The translations under genes and the position numbers were made by a program. Under the pieces are notes generated by a model. It saw nothing but the letters and a program-made list of their open reading frames with translations, was not told where the DNA came from and searched no databases. DNA of 8,735 bases from CAYUEQ01 sp964443805 (lineage in GTDB: Bacteria; Bacillota_I; Bacilli_A; RF39; UBA660), in contig CAYUEQ010000039.1 in the NCBI GenBank assembly GCA_964443805.1, positions 1 through 8,735 of the forward strand, read 5' to 3'. Shown here one piece after another: positions 6,740 to 8,735 of this stretch (position 1 is its first letter; the number at the start of each line of letters is the position of its first letter).

Positions 6740-7435
6740 TTACTTTAAATCTTTGTAATATTTAAGAGCTGAACACTCTGTTTCTATTTCATTTATAAAA
6801 CAAATGGTTTTATTTTTATTTTTCATAATTGATTCTTTTATTTTAATAGGTTTTTTTCTAATTTCACTTTTTTCTGCTTGTTTCATGTGTTCAACTTCAT
6901 ATGGTTCAGCATGAAATCTAATAGAAACAGATTGACCGCTATAAGGAGAATAATTAACATAAATTTTATCCCCCTCTTCTAATTCAACTTGTTTGATACT
7001 TTTATAATAACCATACGTACATATTTGTTCCGCTGAATAACAAGAAGTTCCTTCTAACGGAGTTAATTTATAACCAATAATTTGGCTATTTATAGTAACT
7101 TCAACCGAACCGACAAATATATCGAATCGAGCCCAACCTTTTGTTTCTATAGTATAAATTCCTGGTTTTATTTCTTTTTCTATTCCTACTTCATACCTAT
7201 CGTTCAAACTCCATGATGTTGTTACACCACTAACTTCTTCTGATGTATATGCTTCTTTTTTAGGAGTATATTCTCTAACTACTTTTTCTTCACCTAAAGT
7301 GTAAATTTTATCAACTGATTTTTTAGCATCATACTTATAACTTTCTGCGGGTTTTATTATAAATTTTATCAATAACAGTAAAGATATAATTAAAAGAGCT
7401 AATACTGAAATAATTATTATATTTTTCTTTTTCAT
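6740..7435 (-). CDS. Membrane-anchored extracellular protein, unknown
   Basis: I do not recognise this gene. The product is about 231 residues from the ATG at 7435. A slightly earlier in-frame ATG at 7444 overlaps the upstream stop as ATGA, giving 234 residues, but it lies only 1 base from the GAGG site, whereas 7435 lies 10 bases from it. A lysine start and a hydrophobic helix (residues 9-30 in the longer numbering) anchor it, with the rest probably outside. The middle (about 75-180) looks beta-rich: a strand pair YEVGIEKEIKPGIYTIET, FDIFVGSVEVTIN and then VELEEGDKIYVNYS. This resembles the rhythm of jelly-roll or PPC-like extracellular domains, where a GxYxI strand and a GDxIYV turn are common. 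Cysteines sit at 135/142 and 215/224, probably disulphide pairs. A lysine-rich stretch covers 191-212. It is coupled to the protease gene and probably works with it. Confidence 0.8.
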   Translation of the reverse strand: MKKKNIIIISVLALLIISLLLLIKFIIKPAESYKYDAKKSVDKIYTLGEEKVVREYTPKKEAYTSEEVSGVTTSWSLNDRYEVGIEKEIKPGIYTIETKGWARFDIFVGSVEVTINSQIIGYKLTPLEGTSCYSAEQICTYGYYKSIKQVELEEGDKIYVNYSPYSGQSVSIRFHAEPYEVEHMKQAEKSEIRKKPIKIKESIMKNKNKTICFINEIETECSALKYYKDLK

Positions 7436-7440
7436 AATTT

Positions 7441-8547
7441 TCATACCTCTAACTCATTCAATAACTTTGTAATATAATTTATACTTTTTATATTATTATA
7501 TAAAACAAAAGAATAATAATTTTCTTTTCTAACATAATAGATATTTAATTCAACATTATAAAAATTATCATTCATTTCCATAGCAAGTTGTTCTGCAAAA
7601 TGAATAAAATTAGCATAATTTTCATCATTATCATTAATTTTAAATATAAATATATTTAAAAAATCTTTAAATTTATATTCTTTTATTTTTTCCATATCAT
7701 CTGATTCAATATGTTCTATCGCTGATAGAGTTTTAATATACTCTAAACTTTCTTTCATCGGTTCCAATTCAACACTATTACTCAAATCGCTAAGACCAAT
7801 TTTACAATTACTATTTATAGAGCAAACTTCATTATACAACTTAGTTCCATTTTCATCTTTGAACAATAAATCGTTATCTATTACATGATCAAATTTTACA
7901 GGTGCATTATTTTCAGCATTATTGTATAGTTCAGTATAATCTTTAATTTTAATAGCTAAATTTAAATTTTGACCTTCAGTAAATGTAGCAAAATTAATTC
8001 CAACTAATTCTCCTCTTTTATTTACTAATGCTCCCCCACTGTTTCCTACAGAAATAGGTGATGTGTGTTGGTAAAATTCATGTTCATCTTGAATGTATTC
8101 GCTACTGATAATACCTTCTGAAACGGTATTTTTCAATCCTAAAGGACTTCCTATAGCATGAATTTTATCTCCTGTTTTAAGTTCTTTCTTACTAATTTTT
8201 AAAGGTCTTAATTTCTTTTCCTTTAGTTTTATTATAGCAATATCTTTATCTTCATCATTGTATAATAAACCCTTAGATTCCATAATTTCGTTATCTTCAG
8301 TTATTATTTCAATACGCGAAGCATTCTCAACAACATGAGCGTTTGTCAAAACAACGTCTTTTTCATAAGCCACAACGCCACTTCCGGTTGAAATCAAAAT
8401 ATAATTTTCATTGTACACTTTAATTAAAACAACAGAATCTTTAACTTTTTCAAAAGAAATTTTTCTCGAAAAATTATAGATAAAAAAGCTCGCTGCAATA
8501 AAAATCATTAAACAAACACCTATTAAAATTTTCCTTTTTGTTTCCAT
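7441..8547 (-). CDS. Membrane-anchored HtrA/trypsin-like serine protease without PDZ
   Basis: The protein has 368 residues. An N-terminal basic stretch and hydrophobic helix (about 5-25) should anchor it with the catalytic part outside. Residues 30-210 form a chymotrypsin-fold protease of the DegP/HtrA type: STGSGVV at 53-59, the catalytic histidine H71 in LTNAHVV, D102 in DKDIAIIKL and S170 in SVGNSGGALVN, with GxPLGL and VGINFAT in their usual places. The PDZ domain that follows in DegP/HtrA is absent. Instead about 155 residues of unrecognised, acidic, Asn- and Tyr-rich sequence follow, including a close cysteine pair (242/248, C-x5-C). The ATG at 8547 follows AAAGGAG. Its stop TGA overlaps an ATG of the next gene, so the two are expressed together. 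It is a probable envelope protein-quality or processing protease; the substrate is unknown. Confidence 0.88.
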   Translation of the reverse strand: METKRKILIGVCLMIFIAASFFIYNFSRKISFEKVKDSVVLIKVYNENYILISTGSGVVAYEKDVVLTNAHVVENASRIEIITEDNEIMESKGLLYNDEDKDIAIIKLKEKKLRPLKISKKELKTGDKIHAIGSPLGLKNTVSEGIISSEYIQDEHEFYQHTSPISVGNSGGALVNKRGELVGINFATFTEGQNLNLAIKIKDYTELYNNAENNAPVKFDHVIDNDLLFKDENGTKLYNEVCSINSNCKIGLSDLSNSVELEPMKESLEYIKTLSAIEHIESDDMEKIKEYKFKDFLNIFIFKINDNDENYANFIHFAEQLAMEMNDNFYNVELNIYYVRKENYYSFVLYNNIKSINYITKLLNELEV

Positions 8548-8552
8548 TTTTA

Positions 8553-8575
8553 CTCCTTTTAAAATTATTATATCA
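8553..8575 (-). promoter_or_regulatory. Extended -10 promoter and RBS of the protease operon
   Basis: On the minus strand TGATATAAT (8575-8567) is a full consensus extended -10. A start near 8560 would leave a leader of about 13 bases holding AGGAG (8557-8553) 5 bases before the ATG at 8547. No convincing -35 is seen; a run of nine T (8582-8590 on the plus strand) lies just upstream and may act as an A-tract UP-like element. Confidence 0.55.
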
Positions 8576-8628
8576 CATATGTTTTTTTTTAAACTTTTAA
8601 AATTACAAATAAAATAAAAGAATTAATT

Positions 8629-8663
8629 AAAAAAACCAGATGAAAATTTCATCTGGTTTTTGT
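8629..8663 (-). terminator. Terminator of the right-edge gene (hairpin copy 2)
   Basis: The 15-base arms 8631-8645 and 8647-8661 are exact reverse complements around the single base 8646. On the minus strand the stem ends in a run of seven T, 22 bases after the stop of the gene entering from the right edge. It is the second copy of the CCAGATGA/TCATCTGG hairpin found after rnhC, and could also work on the plus strand, though no plus-strand gene leads into it. Confidence 0.8.
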
Positions 8664-8683
8664 ATTTATTTTTTATAAGTTTT

Positions 8684-8735
8684 TTAGTTAGATAATTCTA
8701 ATAAACTAAGACTTACTTTTTCTTTATCTAAGTCG
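8684..8735 (-). CDS. C-terminal end of a gene, possibly S1-domain protein (partial)
   Basis: Only the last 16 complete codons plus TAA (8686-8684) are in the window. The reading frame gives DLDKEKVSLSLLELSN. The pattern D-x-(D/E)-K-x-K-(V/I)-S-L-S-(L/I) is typical of the final strand of S1 RNA-binding domains, as at the end of many S1 proteins. The frame is supported by the terminator hairpin placed just after the stop; the other two minus-strand frames have stops within the same stretch. The protein itself cannot be identified from so short a piece. Confidence 0.5.
   Translation of the reverse strand, partial: DLDKEKVSLSLLELSN

Noticed and set aside
1..8735. Mycoplasma-type genetic code (TGA as tryptophan)
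   Set aside because: Conserved tryptophans are TGG (thioredoxin WCGPC) and the protease gene ends with TGA in frame, overlapping the next start, so TGA is a stop here.
1..8735. CRISPR array, insertion sequence, phage or toxin-antitoxin genes
   Set aside because: I saw no regularly spaced repeats, transposase motifs or small paired genes; the only repeat found is the pair of terminator-like hairpins.

Overview
The window is very AT-rich bacterial DNA that looks like a low-GC Bacillota (class Bacilli or a relative with a reduced genome). Strong AGGAGG-type ribosome binding sites, short intergenic gaps and the gene content (UvrC, RNase HIII, CvpA, thioredoxin) all point that way. Tryptophan is encoded by TGG in conserved places, such as the thioredoxin WCGPC motif, and the protease gene ends with TGA. 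It therefore does not use the Mycoplasma code, despite the base composition. I cannot name a species. An uncultured gut lineage of the RF39 kind is a guess from gene style.

Layout from left to right. (1) A minus-strand run reads leftward from 3521: uvrC, a divergent xylose-isomerase/endonuclease-IV-like TIM-barrel gene with its own likely promoter, and a cysteine-rich exported protein with a TasA/SipW-type leader that runs off the left edge. (2) Back to back with uvrC is a short plus-strand gene for a lone IMPACT/YigZ N-terminal domain, apparently transcribed as a leaderless mRNA. (3) Converging on it, with an 8-base tail-to-tail overlap, is a minus-strand run cvpA-trxA-sigma factor, read leftward from 5605. 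(4) Divergent from cvpA is rnhC (RNase HIII) on the plus strand, ending in a strong hairpin. (5) A minus-strand pair follows: a membrane-anchored HtrA-like serine protease with no PDZ domain but an unrecognised C-terminal domain, translationally coupled to an unrecognised membrane-anchored extracellular protein. (6) At the right edge is the last stretch of a minus-strand gene that may end in an S1 domain, followed by a second hairpin almost identical to the one after rnhC.

The core set rnhC / cvpA / trxA / uvrC is recognisably the neighbourhood found in Bacillus subtilis, where rnhC lies divergent to a zapA-cvpA(yshB)-polX-mutS2 run with trxA-uvrC further on. Here it is compressed, lacks polX and mutS2 in this window, and has a sigma factor and an IMPACT-domain gene in the gap. 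Genome maintenance is the common thread of the left two thirds: UvrC for nucleotide excision, RNase HIII for RNA:DNA hybrids, and possibly the endonuclease-IV-like protein.

The least explained part is the protease plus partner pair at 6740-8547. It sits between two copies of the same 31-base hairpin and combines a surface HtrA-type catalytic domain with two domains I cannot assign. It is the best candidate for an undescribed system, although a simple envelope quality-control or processing role would also fit. The longest stretches without a gene are about 135 bases (8548-8683) and 93 bases (6647-6739). I saw no tRNA, rRNA, CRISPR array, insertion sequence or prophage gene.
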